A DNA stretch of 64,000 nucleotides, from contig CM070591.1 in NCBI GenBank assembly GCA_036346355.1, positions 19,266,001 through 19,330,000 on the forward strand, written 5' to 3'. The translations under genes were made by a program, and so were the position numbers. Of this stretch, positions 9,498 through 22,054 are shown one piece after another; position 1 is the first letter of the stretch; the number at the start of each line of letters is the position of its first letter. The notes below the pieces were generated by a model. It had not been told where the DNA came from and searched no databases. It saw only the letters and a list, made by a program, of their open reading frames with translations. This stretch comes from Rhipidocladum racemiflorum (taxonomy: Eukaryota; Streptophyta; Magnoliopsida; Poales; Poaceae).

Positions 9498-12400
9498 ATG
9501 TCTGTGGCGATCCGCACAATTAACCCAGGGTAATTAACCGTCGCTGTCATTACCCTAAGTTAATTAAGCGGATCTCGGCATAGTGGCTGGCAGAATACCG
9601 GCATCCCAATACTTTATCAGCTACTACGCCGTATTCAGTGTGTTGCAACAAAACAATAATTAGAGGCTGAAAATGGAAATTATATCACATTCCATGCCAT
9701 GAAGGGCTTACTAGTTCAGGTCTTAATTATACATTTAGTCCAAGTACCACAAAAGTATAATACAACTCCATTTTACCCTAAGGACCGCCTAGGTCTCGCT
9801 GACAAAACCCTCCTGAACTCTACTCCTCCATGTGGTATTAGTAGTAGTCGTCGTCCTCTGGTAGGTCCTGGTTCTGCGCGTCACCCTCGTCCCATGACTC
9901 ATAGGCTGATCCATAATGCTCACCTTCTAAGCAAAGGGGGATTTAAGCAAGCGTGATTACTGGGGTACTCAGCAAGTAATAATAGGAACTAAATGACATG
10001 AATTTTATTCTCTTAATTTTTCCACAGAGCTTACCTTCCATCCAACTTAGATTTTTAGTAACATAGTTTGTTAATTTTAAGGGTTGGTCATTTTTATTTA
10101 GGAAAAGGACTACTAACACTTGTATATGAGGCAGACTAGCTTTCGCAGCCTCCAATCCAGGAGACAGGCATGAATTCATGATTTTTAACCCTACGCAGGT
10201 TTGTATCACTTTACCCATAGTGACCCCCACAAGAGAAGCCCCAGAACGTTTATCCCCAAATCCAACAATAGATCTCCAACCCTGTATCTCGAGCCAAGAA
10301 CACCTATCCCAGGTTGTCTTGCCGACTCACAGATACAATTTGTACTCCGACAGTCAGTCGTCGGCAGTAACTCTACCCGTGGCTTCAAATATACCGCCAT
10401 TTCATTGGGACCTGTACCCCTACGGGCCTCCCGGCATATCCCAGGAGTACGCCCGTAATAAATACATTCATAGGACAACCTTTTCTGATCGATTTCGCAC
10501 ACTATGGTTGATACATAATTACGGCTCATTGTCCAAGTGTAGTTTGTTAAATTCTTATATTCTAGCCTATGTAGAGGGCCCACCGGCATGACAATCCTTC
10601 TCATCGGCGCCCTCTACCCACCATAATAATTATATAACCACGGATCCTTCCGTGAACAAGACAAAAAACCATTTCTTTCCGTGTCACATGACACAATGCC
10701 AGTTCATTTTCTCAATAACAATTTCCACTGCATCCGATTTAAGTTTTTTGATTTAACATAGATTTTCCATGCATGAATGATACACATAATTATACAGAAA
10801 TCAATTTAAGCAAAACTTTTAAGAGAGATTGATCAAAGGACTCTTGCTTGGAGTAGTACTGAAAGGCTCGACGTCGCTCGAACTGTGGGGTGGGTAGTCT
10901 GACAGGTTCTGCTCTAGACTTGACAATTATAAAGTATTACTACGGTATCTCAACCAATCGCGCTACGGTGACTTAATCTCTACAGGCAGTGCCATTCTAA
11001 CAAAATCCCATTAACTAACCCCCACTTCAATTATTTTACAGGAATCCATTTAGCATTTGCAAATAGCACATTTATTACAACTTAATCAATTTCTACCTAT
11101 TCAACCACAGCTTTTATAAATTAATATCGCAGTTTTCCTACGTCTTATAATATCGTAATTCTATGGACATAACCAGTTTTCTAATTTTCCCTTTTCTTTC
11201 TTTTTCTCCTCTTTTCTTTTCTCTTCATTCTTTTTCTTTCCTCTCTTTTCCTTTTTCCTCCCCCTTTTCTTTTCTCTGCCCGATGCCCTGCCCCTTCGGT
11301 TGCCTTCGGCCGAAGCCTTCCTCGGCCTCTACCTCGGGCTCTCCTCCCCAAGACGACCGCTCGGCTACCCTGGCTTCTTGGTCGCCTCGATTGTCGGCGC
11401 CTTAGACACCCGGTTCCCCTCCTCTACTCTTCTCCCTCCTCTCTCTCTCCCTCCTCTCTCTCTCCCTCTTCTCTGCTCTCCTCTTTGCCTCTCTCGGCAG
11501 ATGTAGCGTCGAGGTTCCTTTTGGGTTCTTTTCGCGCCCTGCTTGGTTAGGTCCTCCTGGGAACTCCTCCTGGTTTGGCATGGGGATCCTTCTTGGTTCG
11601 TCTCTTTGGGATTCCTCCTGGTTCGATTTCTTGGGGATTCCTCCTCTTCTGGTTCCTAGCTACGGTTCTTGGTCTTGAACTTGGAGATGAATGTGAAGAG
11701 GGAAAGTGATGGTTTTTTGAGTGGGATGGCTCTCGGTTCTCTGTGGGTTTGGCTGTGGGATGATGGAATGGCTGGCTTGTGCTCTTACCTTTGGTTTGCT
11801 TTCTCTCTGGAAATGGAAATGTGGCTAGTGTTTTGGGCTCTGGGAACTGAGTGCTCTCGGCTGGGGGAAGGGTAGGAGAGTATGCTGTTGCCTTGTTGCT
11901 TCAGTTTCTTGGGGAGGTAAGAAAATGGCTGTGTGGCTTTGGCTCTCCCTCTCTCTTGGCTAAAAGAAGTGGAGTGCTGCGATGGGGGCTTAACCTCCTG
12001 TGGTTGCTTGTTCTCCTGGAAATTGTGGTTGGTCAGGGGAGGTGAATCTTTGCTGGCTCTCGACTGGGCTTGACCGGTTGCTGCTACCTGGGGGGAAATG
12101 AGCCTCCTGTGTTGCTTTTGATTGGTCTTGGGGTTGACTGTGCTCAGGGAGGATGAACTTGGTGGCTGGTTCGGCTGTAACTTGTTCCTTGGGTCAACTT
12201 TACTGAGTTACTGAGTTGCACGCCTCGGATCAGTTACTGAGTTACTAAATGGGGTTCTACTGCTACGGATACCCGCAATCCGAACAAGTAAGTACGGTTT
12301 GCCGAATGATGACACCCGATCTAGCGAGGTGCCGACTTGGCCCCAACGGGTATGGTATCTCAGTGATCAATACCTCGCCTGCGGGTCTGACGGTAATCCC

Positions 12401-12526
12401 CTTTCTATTCTATTCGTTTCTATTCGCTATTATAAATTTTGAAATAAGCAAAATACGCTAATTACTGTTCTAATTACTAATTACTGCTATTACTGTGTAA
12501 TTGATACTACCGGGCATTTCAATGTC
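9498..12526 (-). mobile_element. Solo LTR (3019 bp) with ATGTC target duplication
   Basis: The LTR body is 9503-12521. The plus strand starts TGTGGCGATCC and ends GGGCATTTCA; the 5-bp sequence ATGTC lies at both 9498-9502 and 12522-12526. No primer site, polypurine tract or coding DNA adjoins it, so it is a solo LTR left by LTR-LTR recombination. Its 10140-10620 part matches 18360-18900 in inverted orientation, which sets the orientation as minus. It contains a long pyrimidine-rich stretch (11170-11505) and G+C-rich sequence to 12200. I see no gene in it. Confidence 0.93.
11173..11505. repeat. Pyrimidine-rich low-complexity tract in the solo LTR
   Basis: Dense CTTTTCTTTT and later CTCTCTCTCCCTCCTC runs. 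The related plus-strand LTR has the complementary purine-rich tract at about 17788-17872. It is probably LTR leader sequence. Confidence 0.8.
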
Positions 12527-12906
12527 TCAATTCACCATCTTCTAATACTGGAAGAGGAAGGAGTAATTTGTCAAGCAACAAAGTAACACATGGGTTTTGT
12601 TAGACAGTATCCCGTTATGCCTGCACCGGACTGCCGCTTGACGCCTCGGATTCGCCGCTCTTCTTCTCATACTGGCATTGCCTCGCCTGGCGCCGCCTCC
12701 ACTTCGCGTCGGCGATACCTCGTCTGGCTCACCTCGGGTTTGCTCGGGCCATCGTCTCCGGCCGCCCGTCGCGTCCTGATCACTTGATCGCTCGTTAATT
12801 TGGCCGGAAGGAGTGCATTGACTCGGGCGTGAAGGGCTTCAAGTTTCGATCGGATCTCAGGAGCCTTTTGTTCGGTTAAGTTTGTGTGGCTCATGTCCAA
12901 AAAAAT
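12527..12906. other. Unassigned 380 bp between solo LTR and copia gag
   Basis: It includes a C+G-rich part (12600-12790). A minus-strand open frame covers 12667-12936 (89 residues, including LEALHARVNALLPAKLTSDQV) but resembles nothing I recognise and overlaps the copia gag start. It may be copia leader or a leftover of the solo LTR target. I see no LTR or primer site here. Confidence 0.4.
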
Positions 12907-13835
12907 GTCATCATCTTCTGGTTTTTCATATGGCACTCTGTTCCTCGCTGCCCGATCATTTTTGATGGTCTCAATTATCGAGACGGCTCTTCATATGCGT
13001 CTTCACATGCGTGGTCAAAGTCTTTTGGAGTTTATTACCGGCGAGTTATCTTGTCCGTCTCGTCCTACTCCTGCCACGCCTGTTCTTTCCAAGGAGGCCA
13101 ATGATGCTGCTCAACGTATAGGCGTCGATGATTATGTCGATGTCGTGGAGTCTTTTCGCACTCGCCATCGCTGCGTTCAAGACATGGATCGGTGAAGATG
13201 CTCGTGCCTCTGCTATTTTGGTTGCTAGCATGGAGGTGCATCTTACTGGTGACATTGTTGCTTTGTCTTCGGCGCAATTGATGTGGGCACATCTTTGTGA
13301 CCGCTATGAGCCTGTTGGTGACTCTCTGTACCTTGCTGTTGTGCGACAGGAGCAGTCGCTCCAGCAATGTGATTCTACTGTGGGTGAGTTTTGTGCGCAG
13401 CTGTCTTCGGTGTGGCGTCAGCTTGATTCACTCAGACCAGAGGTTTGCCGGACTTGCCAGTGATGTCAGCGTCAGCACTCTCATTTGGAGCTTCGCCGCA
13501 TCTACGACTTCCTGACACGTCTTCGGGCTGAATTTGAGCAGATTCGTGCTCAGCTGCTTGCTCGTCATCCTCATGTGACTCTGTTGGACGCCCTTGCTGC
13601 TATTCGCACTGAGGAGACTTGTCTTTGTGGCGTGGGCCTACTGGTGTCTCCCTCAGTTTTGGTGGCGTCTCGCTCTACTCCGTCGTCAGTGACGCCTACT
13701 CCAGTTCCGGCTACTAGGGGTGGAGGCCTTCACTGCACCTACTGCAATAAGAGCGGACATGTGGAGTAGTTCTGCTACAGAAAGAAGAAGGATCTTGCTC
13801 GTCGAGGTGGTCGCCCTTCTAAGTGTACTTGACTG
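12907..13835 (+). pseudogene. Second copia element: gag remnant
   Basis: The start is probably the ATG at 12907 (MSSSSGFSYGT). After a shift near 12965, LHMRGQSLLEFITGELSC and, from about 13195, ARASAILVASMEVHLTGDIVALSSAQLMWAHL and SLQQCDSTVGEFCAQLSSVWRQL give the capsid. A stop near 13461 and another frame carry LRRIYDFLTRLRAEFEQIRAQLLARHPHVTLLDALAAIRTEE to about 13620. The zinc knuckle begins CTYCNKSGHVE near 13737, but a TAG at 13767 removes the last Cys. It is degenerate, and I find no LTR upstream. Confidence 0.85.
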
Positions 13836-15350
13836 TTGGGTGCCTCTCCTCAGCAGACTTCTGTTGGTTCTTACTCTACTCAGAAGATTCTTGCCCTACT
13901 GCATCGCATGGCTGCCACTACACCGACAGGTTCGGCTGGTTTTTCTACTCAGCCTTCTAGTGAGAAACCACCACCCTCATCAGATATCACACCATGGATT
14001 CTTGACTCTGGAGCTTCTTTTCATATGACATCTGATCCCTCGAGTCTTCATTCCATTAGTCCTCTTGTTGGATCTATCACTGTGCAGACAACAGATGGTA
14101 CTTCTCTTTCTGTTGCAGGACGAGGCACTCTTTTGTCGTCCTCTTTTCATGTTCCTGCTGTTTCCTATGTTCCCAAACTAACCATGCAGCTCATATCCGC
14201 TGGCCAGCTTACTGATCATGGTTGTCGGGTTATTCTTGATTCTGACTCTTGTTGTGTTCAGGATCGCCGCACGTGGGCTATAGTTGGGACTGGCCCTCAC
14301 CGCCATAACTCTCAGCTCCTTTGGGAGCTTGACTGGCTTAATCTTCCTTCCGCTGCCTCTGCCATTCTCTCAGTTTCCTCCACCGCTTCAGCATCTGTTG
14401 CATCTTCTACCGGGTCTTTTGCTTAGTGGTATCACTGTTTGGGACATCTTTGTGGTTCGCGTCTGTCTTTTTTAGTTCGTCGTGGTTTTTAAGGCTCTAT
14501 GTCTGGTGATGTCTCTTTACATTGTACGGGTTGTAAGCTTGGCAAACAGCTGCAACTCCCCTACCATTCTAGTGAGTCTATATCCCAGCGTCCTTTTGAT
14601 CTTGTTCATTCTGATGTCTGGGGTCCGGCTCCTTTTATTTCAAAAGGAGGTCATAGATATTATATTCTTTTTATAGATGATTTCTCTCGCCACACTTGGA
14701 TATATTTTATGTCCTCTCGTAGTGAGGTTTATCCATCTATAGGACTTTTGCCACTATGATTCGCACTCAGTTTGATTTTCCCATTCGTGTTCTTCGTGCC
14801 GACTCGGCAGGAGAGTATCTGTCAGGAGCTCTTCGAGCTTTTCTTGCTACGCATGGCACTTTCTCAGTTTTCATGTCCTGGTGCTCATGCTTAGAATGGT
14901 GTGGCTGAGCGCAAGCATCGTCATCTTCTTGAGACAGCTTGTGCTCTTATGCTTGCTTCTGCTGTTCCACCTCACTTCTGGGCTGAGGCTGTTTCCTCTG
15001 GCACCTACTTGACCAATATCCAACCTTCTTCTGCTCTTAAGGCTAGGATTCCAGTTGAGCGTCTTTGTGGCATGCCTCCTGATTATTCTGGACTTCGCTT
15101 TTTTGGGTGTGTGTGTGCTATGTTCTTCTTGCACCTCGTGAACGCACCAAGCTGACCGCTCAGTCTGTTGAGAGCATTTTTCTGGGATACAGTGCTGAGC
15201 ATAAGGGATATCGTTGTTGGGATCTTGTTAGCCGACGGATACGGATCTCACGAGATGTCACTTTTGATGAGTCGTCCCTTCTACCCTCGTTCTTCTTCCT
15301 CCCCTACACCCCTTGTTGAGCCACTGACTTTTCCTGATACTCCAGTTGCC
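13836..15350 (+). pseudogene. Second copia element: protease and integrase, broken
   Basis: The protease motif WILDSGASFHMTS is intact at 13994-14032. After a stop at about 14426, the integrase zinc region SLHCTGCKLGKQ and core HSDVWGPAPFISKGGHRYYILFIDDFSRHTW lie at about 14510-14705. RVLRADSAGEYLSGAL near 14790 carries the second catalytic Asp. A frameshift and a stop at about 14893 precede AERKHRHLLETACALMLAS (14904, third acidic residue) and RFFGCVCA near 15100. After a further shift, LTAQSVESIFLGYSAEHKGYRCWDL follows to about 15225. At least four disruptions make it inactive. Confidence 0.87.
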
Positions 15351-15658
15351 ACGTAAAGGCTCGTCTCAGCGAGCAATTTCTCATGTCTGATCTAGGTCCT
15401 CTTCGATAATTTCTTGGGATTGAGGTTTCTTCTACATCTAAGGGTTTCTTTCTCTCTCAAGAGAAGTATATCCAGGTTCTTCTTCATCGTGCTTCTCTCA
15501 CTGATGAGCGTATAGCTGAGACTCCCATGGAACTCAATGTTCACCTTCGACCTACTGATGGTGAACCTCTTGAGGATCCTACTCGCTATCGCCATCTTGT
15601 TGGGAGTCTTGTTTACCTTGGTGTCACTCGTCCTGACATTTCGTATCTAGTCCATACC
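15351..15658 (+). pseudogene. Second copia element: fragment of reverse transcriptase C-terminal part
   Basis: The stretch reads FLMSDLGPLR, a stop, FLGIEVSSTSKGFFLSQEKYI, then TPMELNVHLRPTDGEPLEDPTRYRHLVGSLVYLGVTRPDISYLV. The N-terminal two thirds of the reverse transcriptase, including the YVDD box, are deleted between the integrase and this piece. The sequence stops abruptly at about 15658 where LTR DNA begins, so RNase H and the 3' LTR are absent. Confidence 0.88.
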
Positions 15659-16227
15659 TTGGTGGCCATATGATTGATTATTGTTGTGATTTAATTGTAT
15701 GATATGATGTGTTACCATGTCTCGTTCTTTGATTTGATTAGACTAGTATGCTGGTAACTTATGAATGTGAGAATTGGTTATGTTATGCATTTGGTTTTGA
15801 CTTTGCAATAATGTTAGAAATGATGGTAGTTTGCAATTTATGTGTCAATTGCATTTGTGCATTCATAATGGAAGAGACAACTCATTCTGATGCGGGCCTC
15901 TGTGCTCACACGTAGTGAGCACGAAAGTCCTACCTCGTATTCCTAAACACATGGATGTATGGGAGTGAGATAGTAAGAGTAGGCCCCTACACGGGATGGA
16001 AGGGAATGAGAGGGTGCACACCGACGGGTGTGCACTCAGCAATACCGGTATGTGCAAAGAAAATGTGCATTTATAAGCATGCATGTTGCATTGCATCGCT
16101 AATGATTATTGTGTTAATAGTGTGTATGGATTCGGGATAGAGTCGTAGACTCCTCCCAAGATGCTTAATGAGGTATGTGTGTAAGACAAGCAATGAGGTA
16201 AAGGAGGTAGATGGTGTTGATACTATT
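15659..16227 (+). repeat. Fragment of a long LTR (LARD-like family)
   Basis: It is nearly identical to 37409-38244, an interior part of the LTR at 36115-38941, minus the Helitron found there. It carries the hairpin cassette (15902-15922, 16014-16035, 16042-16051). Its right end is cut by the small gypsy LTR at 16228. It may be the 5' LTR remnant of the element whose 3' LTR is 36115-38941. Confidence 0.85.
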
Positions 16228-16748
16228 TGATGCGGACCGAGTCTACGCCCGCCGTAGGCAGGTGCTAAACCAGGAAGGAGCACATTAGGCGCATGCAAGA
16301 TTGGATCTCGTCCATAGTTTCCTTTTAATTTAAATTCTGCATTAATTTCCGTATTTTTAGGATCTTATTGTTGAGTACCCTGTTGAGGGAAGTTGCTTAA
16401 TAAAAGGAGAGAAAAGGGACAGAAAAGGGTACGCTTTTAGTACCACAAATCTAGTCTCAGGCGTTGCCGTCGACAACCGGCCGGTGGCACCGTACAACTA
16501 GTTATCCTGCTGTCGCAGATTCTGCTGCGACGACGTCCTCTTCTCTCGTGCGCAAGTCTCCGACCAGGGACTTGTGCGTATCAACGCTCGCAGATCGAAG
16601 AACCGCATCAACTGGTATCAGAGCCGATCGTTCCTTCGGCCATGGCAGGAACGGAGGAGCGCCTCACCAAACTGGAAACAGCGGTGGAAGAATTGGTCGG
16701 GTCGAATGCCCGTCTGGAGAAGATGGTGGCCGATCTCTGTAAAGACCC
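16228..16748 (+). mobile_element. 5' end of a short-LTR gypsy element, truncated
   Basis: A 383-bp LTR (16228-16610) has unusually long matching terminal inverted repeats, TGATGCGG and CCGCATCA. A primer-binding site TGGTATCAGAGCC follows at 16613-16625. An ATG at 16642 opens MAGTEERLTKLETAVEELV..., which resembles the coiled-coil N-terminus of gypsy Gag. Gag is cut after about 34 residues, at 16738-16748, where another LTR starts. The rest of the element is absent from this position. Confidence 0.85.
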
Positions 16749-19026
16749 TGAAATTCATACCCAATCAAATGTATCATTAAGTCTAATTAACAGGAATTTC
16801 ATGACATTAAAATGTGATTATGGAACCAGTAGGAAGGATAATGCAATTGACTAGGGTTGCAATGGAAAATCCGAAGGACATCAATGCCCTTGTCTGTTCA
16901 GCAGAGCTCAGGGGTGGAAGTGTAATTTCACATCTAGGGTAGGGATAAGATCAGATTCACCGCACTCCCTTTCACTTCCCTTTCCCATTCACCGCATAGA
17001 GCCAATCCTCCTGTCGCCTTCCAGCCGTGAGAGAGAGGAGCGCTGAGGGCGAGCAAGAACCAAGGAGCTGCTGGCTATAGCGAGGAGGGGAAGGCAGGAG
17101 CTGCAGACCAAAGTCCTCGACCGACGCAAAGGAGCCAGAAGGAGGGGTCACCGCAAGCGGAGCTGGGCAAGCTAGGGTTCGGCCATCGCTCCTCCGGCAC
17201 TTCTTCACCCAACCAAACCGCGGGAAGCCAAGTAAGCCAGCTAAATCGCAGAGGGATAGCAATGTAGTAGCTGTAGAGAAGTAGTAGGGGAATGTAGTAT
17301 GCAATGAATAGATCTAGTAGAAACAAGTGTAGATCGAAGTTCAATCAGGCAACCAAAACCCTAGAATCAACCATTCCCCAAGAACAGAGCAATAAACCCT
17401 AGAAACCAAACCGGTGGGGTTTCGGGTGAGGGAGAGCGGGTTTGGGATCGACTGTGGGTCGCTGAGCCGTGGGCTGGGCGGAGCCAGTTGTTAGGGACGG
17501 CGTCGGGTAGCTAGCCGTTGGAGGCGAAGGAGCCGGCGCCGGGTCATTCGAGGGAGGTAGAGGGAGTAGCCGTTGGTTGGGGAAGGAGAGCCAGGAGGCT
17601 GAGGCGTCGCCGAGAGAGAGGAGTAGAGGAGAAGCTCAGAGAGGGAGTCGGAGAGGAGCAGAGGCGGGCGACCGAGGCTGGCGGCGTGTGGAGGCGTTGG
17701 GTCGGCAGGAGAGGAGCCGTGAGGTGTTGCCGAGTGGATGGGGGAGAAAAGAAGTAGAGGAGGGAGGCTGGGCCGAAGGCCTTTCTACCAGAGGAGCAAA
17801 AGAAAGAAAGAGAAAGAAAGAAAAGGAAAGAAGAGAAGAAAAGAGAAAAATAAGGAGAGAAGAAAATTTGGGTGCTGAGGAAGTAGTTGCAATCGGTAGC
17901 TAATTACGTTAATTAGCCGCTCCTTGTTGAATTAACTAGAACCGGAATCAACCAATAGAGATTAGAAAATAAATGAATACCTAACTATTAATGTCACTAA
18001 GTGGTTGGATGCCGTCAATCAGAATCAAAATCTAAATAATAGCAAAATTAATAGTCTGTAATATTTCAGATCTGGACTTGAATCAACCAGACCAGAACCA
18101 ACCGTTGAGCGAGGACGATTATATCAATCTTAATTCAGGCAAGTTTCTTCAAACCATGTCTTATTAAACGTTTTCCAATGTTTTCATTAAATACTTCATT
18201 GCATGGAAAACTTATGTTACAAATAAAACCTCAAATTGGGTGCGGATGGATGGTGTGGTTGAATATGGATGGAATGTGGTTTGATGAAAATGAAAGTGCT
18301 GATATGATGATGAAGAGGTGTGTGTGTGTGTTGGCAAGTCGAGCAGCTGGCTTGTGTTTATTATGGTGTTGTGTTAATGTGGTGGGTAGAGGGTGCCAAG
18401 GAGATGAGTATGTTGGCCGGTAGGGCCCTTTACATAGGCTATGATATAAGAATAAACAACTACACTAGGACAATGAGCCGTATTCTCAGTATCAACCATA
18501 GTGTGTGGAATCGACCAGAAAAGGTTGTCGCAGGAAGGTATTATGATCTCCACATTGGGTAAGATTAGATAAATACGCGTGTGAAGCTGGGTATGCTTAG
18601 GCCCACCGAGGGACACGTAAAATCGATTCGCGGTTGATTCTTTCAGGCTATATATGAATAAAGCCTTGGGTTGAGTATCAGTGGTGCTGCTGCGGTAGCC
18701 GGATACAACTGTTAGCCGCGAGTCGGCGGGATTGCCTAGTGAAGGAGTCTGCGACTCGGGTAACTGGGTTGGAGATCTAATACTGGACTAGTGATAAGCA
18801 TTCTGGGGCCTCTCGTGTTAGGGGTCACTATGGGTAAAGTGGTACAAACCTGCGCATGGTTAACATCATGAATTCATGCCTGTCTCCTGGATTGGAGGCT
18901 ACGGAAGCTAAGTCTGTCTCTGATACGAGTGCTAGTAGCATTTTTGGATAATTAAAATGACCCAACCTTGTTAATAAAACTATTTTATGGAAAATGGATT
19001 TTGAGAGAGAATGTGAACTTGGATGG
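16738..19026 (+). repeat. Plus-strand LTR, 3'-truncated, related to the 9503-12521 solo LTR
   Basis: It begins at TGTAAAGACCCTG (16738) or at TGAAATTC about ten bases later; the exact start is unsure. Its 18360-18900 part matches 10140-10620 inverted. It contains a purine-rich tract at 17788-17872. It ends at about 19026 against a piece of a different LTR, so its last 400-500 bp are missing. Short open frames in it (for example 17518-17903) are low-complexity and not genes. Confidence 0.75.
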
Positions 19027-19173
19027 ACACTTGTTTGTGTATTGTGTGTAGGTTCCTTAGAGCTGACATGCATGGATGGGACTAGTAGCACGAACTCGTT
19101 TCACTTCACCTCAAATTCACATTAACTTATCGCTTCTAAATTTATTGAATTCATGTATTGTAATAACTTTGTT
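19027..19173 (+). repeat. 3' end fragment of a LARD-like LTR
   Basis: It is nearly identical to 28232-28377 in the LTR at 21349-28674. It lies upstream of internal DNA of the same element, so it is probably what remains of the 5' LTR. Confidence 0.8.
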
Positions 19174-21348
19174 CTGGAGTTCGAAAGTGTTTTTTTTTAA
19201 GTTTTGGTGCTAAACTTGAGTTGTGCGGAATTCAGTTTTAAGTCTTTATCAGAAAAAAAATCTGGTTGGTCGTTTGGTTTTTCCCCTTGCATCTATTTCC
19301 CTTTGTGGAAGTTGTAACTTTTGAAATTTGGTTGAAGATCTGTCGCATGCTGCGTTGGGAATTTGGGAGCCGAGTTCTTTTGTGAAGTATGGTCGAATTT
19401 TTCCTAGAAGGAAGGTGTTATTGGTGTTGTTCATGTTTCTGAGTTGTGATTCTATTTAAAGGTTAGGGTCACACCATGTTATTTCAAGGGTAGGCGATCG
19501 ACGAGAGATTAAAAGGGGTGAAGCGTTGTTGCATGGTTAGAATTTTGCGATGAGGCATTTAATCGAGTTGGGAAGTGATCTAAAAGTGAAAGTTGATTAG
19601 AGTTATTGCAAAAGTGTTGCGAATCATGGAAATACTTGGGAGTTCGAGGTTTGTGTTCCGGTACGTCAAGTATTGATCATGTTTGAGAGGGTCTAGAATC
19701 TTCTGTGGATGAGTTTATTATAGCGAAGTGTTGATGTAAGGTAATGGAGTATATCGTCATAAAGACATGAGAGTTGTTGGTTTATGTTGCTTATGGGTCA
19801 ATTATGTTGTGGATCAACAAAATGATTTAATCAATGTGAAATTAAGGAATGAGTATATATGGAATGATTGTAGGAGAGATTGAGTTTTGTCCTTGACACA
19901 TGTCTATCTTGAAGCCTTATTTTATGGGATAGGGTTGGTAGAGATCACAACGAGTTGCTAAAAGTATTGATTGGTTGAACGAACTGGGGACATTAAAATG
20001 TTGACTTGTGTCTTAGGTTGGGTTAACTGCTAAGTTAATAGTGTTGAAAAGGTGATGACGTAGTTCTCTTTGTGATTTTCATAAGACAGGCTTGGATTAG
20101 GGTTGGATGATGTGATGATCGATGGTGGGTATATTTATTGGAGAGGTAATCTAAGGAAGATTGGATGTGAAATTCAGGATAAAACTTTGATGGAGCTTCT
20201 AAGTGTGTAAATTGTGAGTCTGGAAATCACACTTGAGAGCGTATGTCTGGATTGCGTTAAAAGTTCTTGAGTTCAAAACCCTTAATTGTAACTTTAGTGT
20301 GACTAGAGTTGTTTTAATTGAGAATGTGTGTGGTATTTGCGAAGGTTTCATAAGTGAATTTACTGGTAGCGTGGTTTGGATGGGAATAGATTTCCTTTCT
20401 CTTGGGAGCAAAACGTTGATGGTTGGGTGTACCGATGTTTGACTTGAGAATTGGTCTTCTCTTTCAAGATGTTGAGTTTGGATTAATTATTAGAGGTTTT
20501 GTTTGGTGGAGGCAAGTTGAATTGCTTCTTAGTTATTATGGAAAGCTTCTGTTAATTATTTGTGTGGGGTATCTCTTTTAGCTTGGGTTTCGCCCTGATG
20601 CGAATTCTATCGCATTAATTTGTGATTATGCGCATGTTGGAAATGAATGCAATTCGTGTGTTTATTCGATGTCTGTTGCATATGTGCATTCATGACAGAC
20701 GAGGCGTCCCATGTTGATGTGGGCCTCGGCGCTCACCCGTAGTGAGTGCAAAAGTCCTACCTCGTAGTCCCCTTCATCGAGGTGAATGGGAGCGAATCAG
20801 TAAGAGTAGGCACCCTCAATCTACGGGATGGAGGGAGAGGGTGAACATCGACGGGTGTTCCCTTAGCTATACCAGTATAGGCTACAAAAGGTGCATATGA
20901 GCATACATACGTCATTGCATTGCCTTGCATTGGATTGCATTGCATAATGAGGTCTTGTTGAATTGTTGAGTGTGTGAGTGTTCAGGTTTGGGAGAGAGTC
21001 GTGGACTCGCCCCAAGATTGTCTAAGGAGGTACGTGCAATAGTTGGGTGAGTTACTGAGGGATTTAATGTGGTGAATGTGGTTACGAGAGGGGCATGATT
21101 TGGGATTTTGGCCTATTGATTGACTTTGACTGAGTTCTTGCGTGAGAAGTTGCACTTATTTGAGCTAAATCAAACCGTTTTGTAAATTGTTGGATTTGAG
21201 AATTTTGTTTATCGTTTGGTTCTGTTTGAGTCTTTGTGTGAGAACTTTGAGTTTGAGTTTGCAAGAAGTTTGAGTCTCTTGTGGACGTGGTTTTTGTATG
21301 TGGCGTTCTTCGAATTCGGGGTCGAATTCCTTTAAGGGGGGGGGAGAG
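19174..21348 (+). mobile_element. Internal region of a non-coding LARD-like element
   Basis: No gag or pol motif is readable in any frame. It aligns by eye with 52900-54000 (for example the block near 19270-19510 with 52930-53170) and with 28680-29300. It ends in a polypurine tract, AAGGGGG...GAGAG, at 21334-21348, directly before an LTR. Near 20701-20890 it includes a copy of the LTR hairpin cassette. The primer site and first kilobase are missing. Confidence 0.75.
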
Positions 21349-22054
21349 TGTAATATCGCGATCAGTTCTCCAATTTTCGGAACTTCAGTCGGGTAGGTGT
21401 GGGTCCCTTTTTGCAGGTAATTGCGGGGGTTTGTGGACTTGGGTGTGAGGGTTAGGGTTAAAGATTTGGTTGTGGGAGGGGTTTACTGGAAATTTACCTC
21501 CCCACCAAATTCTTCCCCACCTATCCTTATCTGTCCTTTCTTTTTTCTTGTGGTGGAACTGCCTCCTGCCCGACTCCCCTCAATTCTTGCTCCATGGCTA
21601 GCCGGCGCCCCTCTACTCCTCCCATCGAGCAACCCCCTAGCTCCCCTGGTTCTCCATGCCAGCGTCGCCCCTCCCCTGGCTCCTCCCCATCCGGCCGGCG
21701 CGCCCCTCCCCAAGCTTGCCGTGCTGTTTCCCCTGGTTCCCCTTGCCTCCTCGACACAGAGCCGTCGCCCCTGCGCCGTCCCGCCCCAGCTTGTCGCCCT
21801 CTGCTCCGGTCTGCCGTCCTCCCAGGTCGGCGCGCCTCTGCCCCAGCCCGACCGTGCGCCCCTAGGCCGGTGCGCCTCTATCCCAGCCCGACCGAGCGCC
21901 CCCCAGGCTGGCGACCTCTTCTCCGGCCGACTCCGGTGGCCCCTCCTCTGGCCGGCAGTGGCAGCGCCTTCTTCCCCCAGATCGGCACCTTCTCCTCCTT
22001 CCTCTCCCCTCTTTTGGTAAGTGGAGGTGAGAGTTCCTAGGTTTGGGATGAACT

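Noticed and set aside
12667..12936. Minus-strand 89-residue open frame that reads like a structured protein
   Set aside because: It overlaps the start of the copia gag on the other strand, has no recognisable domain, and sits between two transposons. It is more likely antisense to element leader DNA.
21594..22040. Proline- and serine-rich open frames of up to 199 residues
   Set aside because: They come from a C-rich part of an LTR leader. The composition explains the lack of stops, and sister LTRs do not keep the frame.
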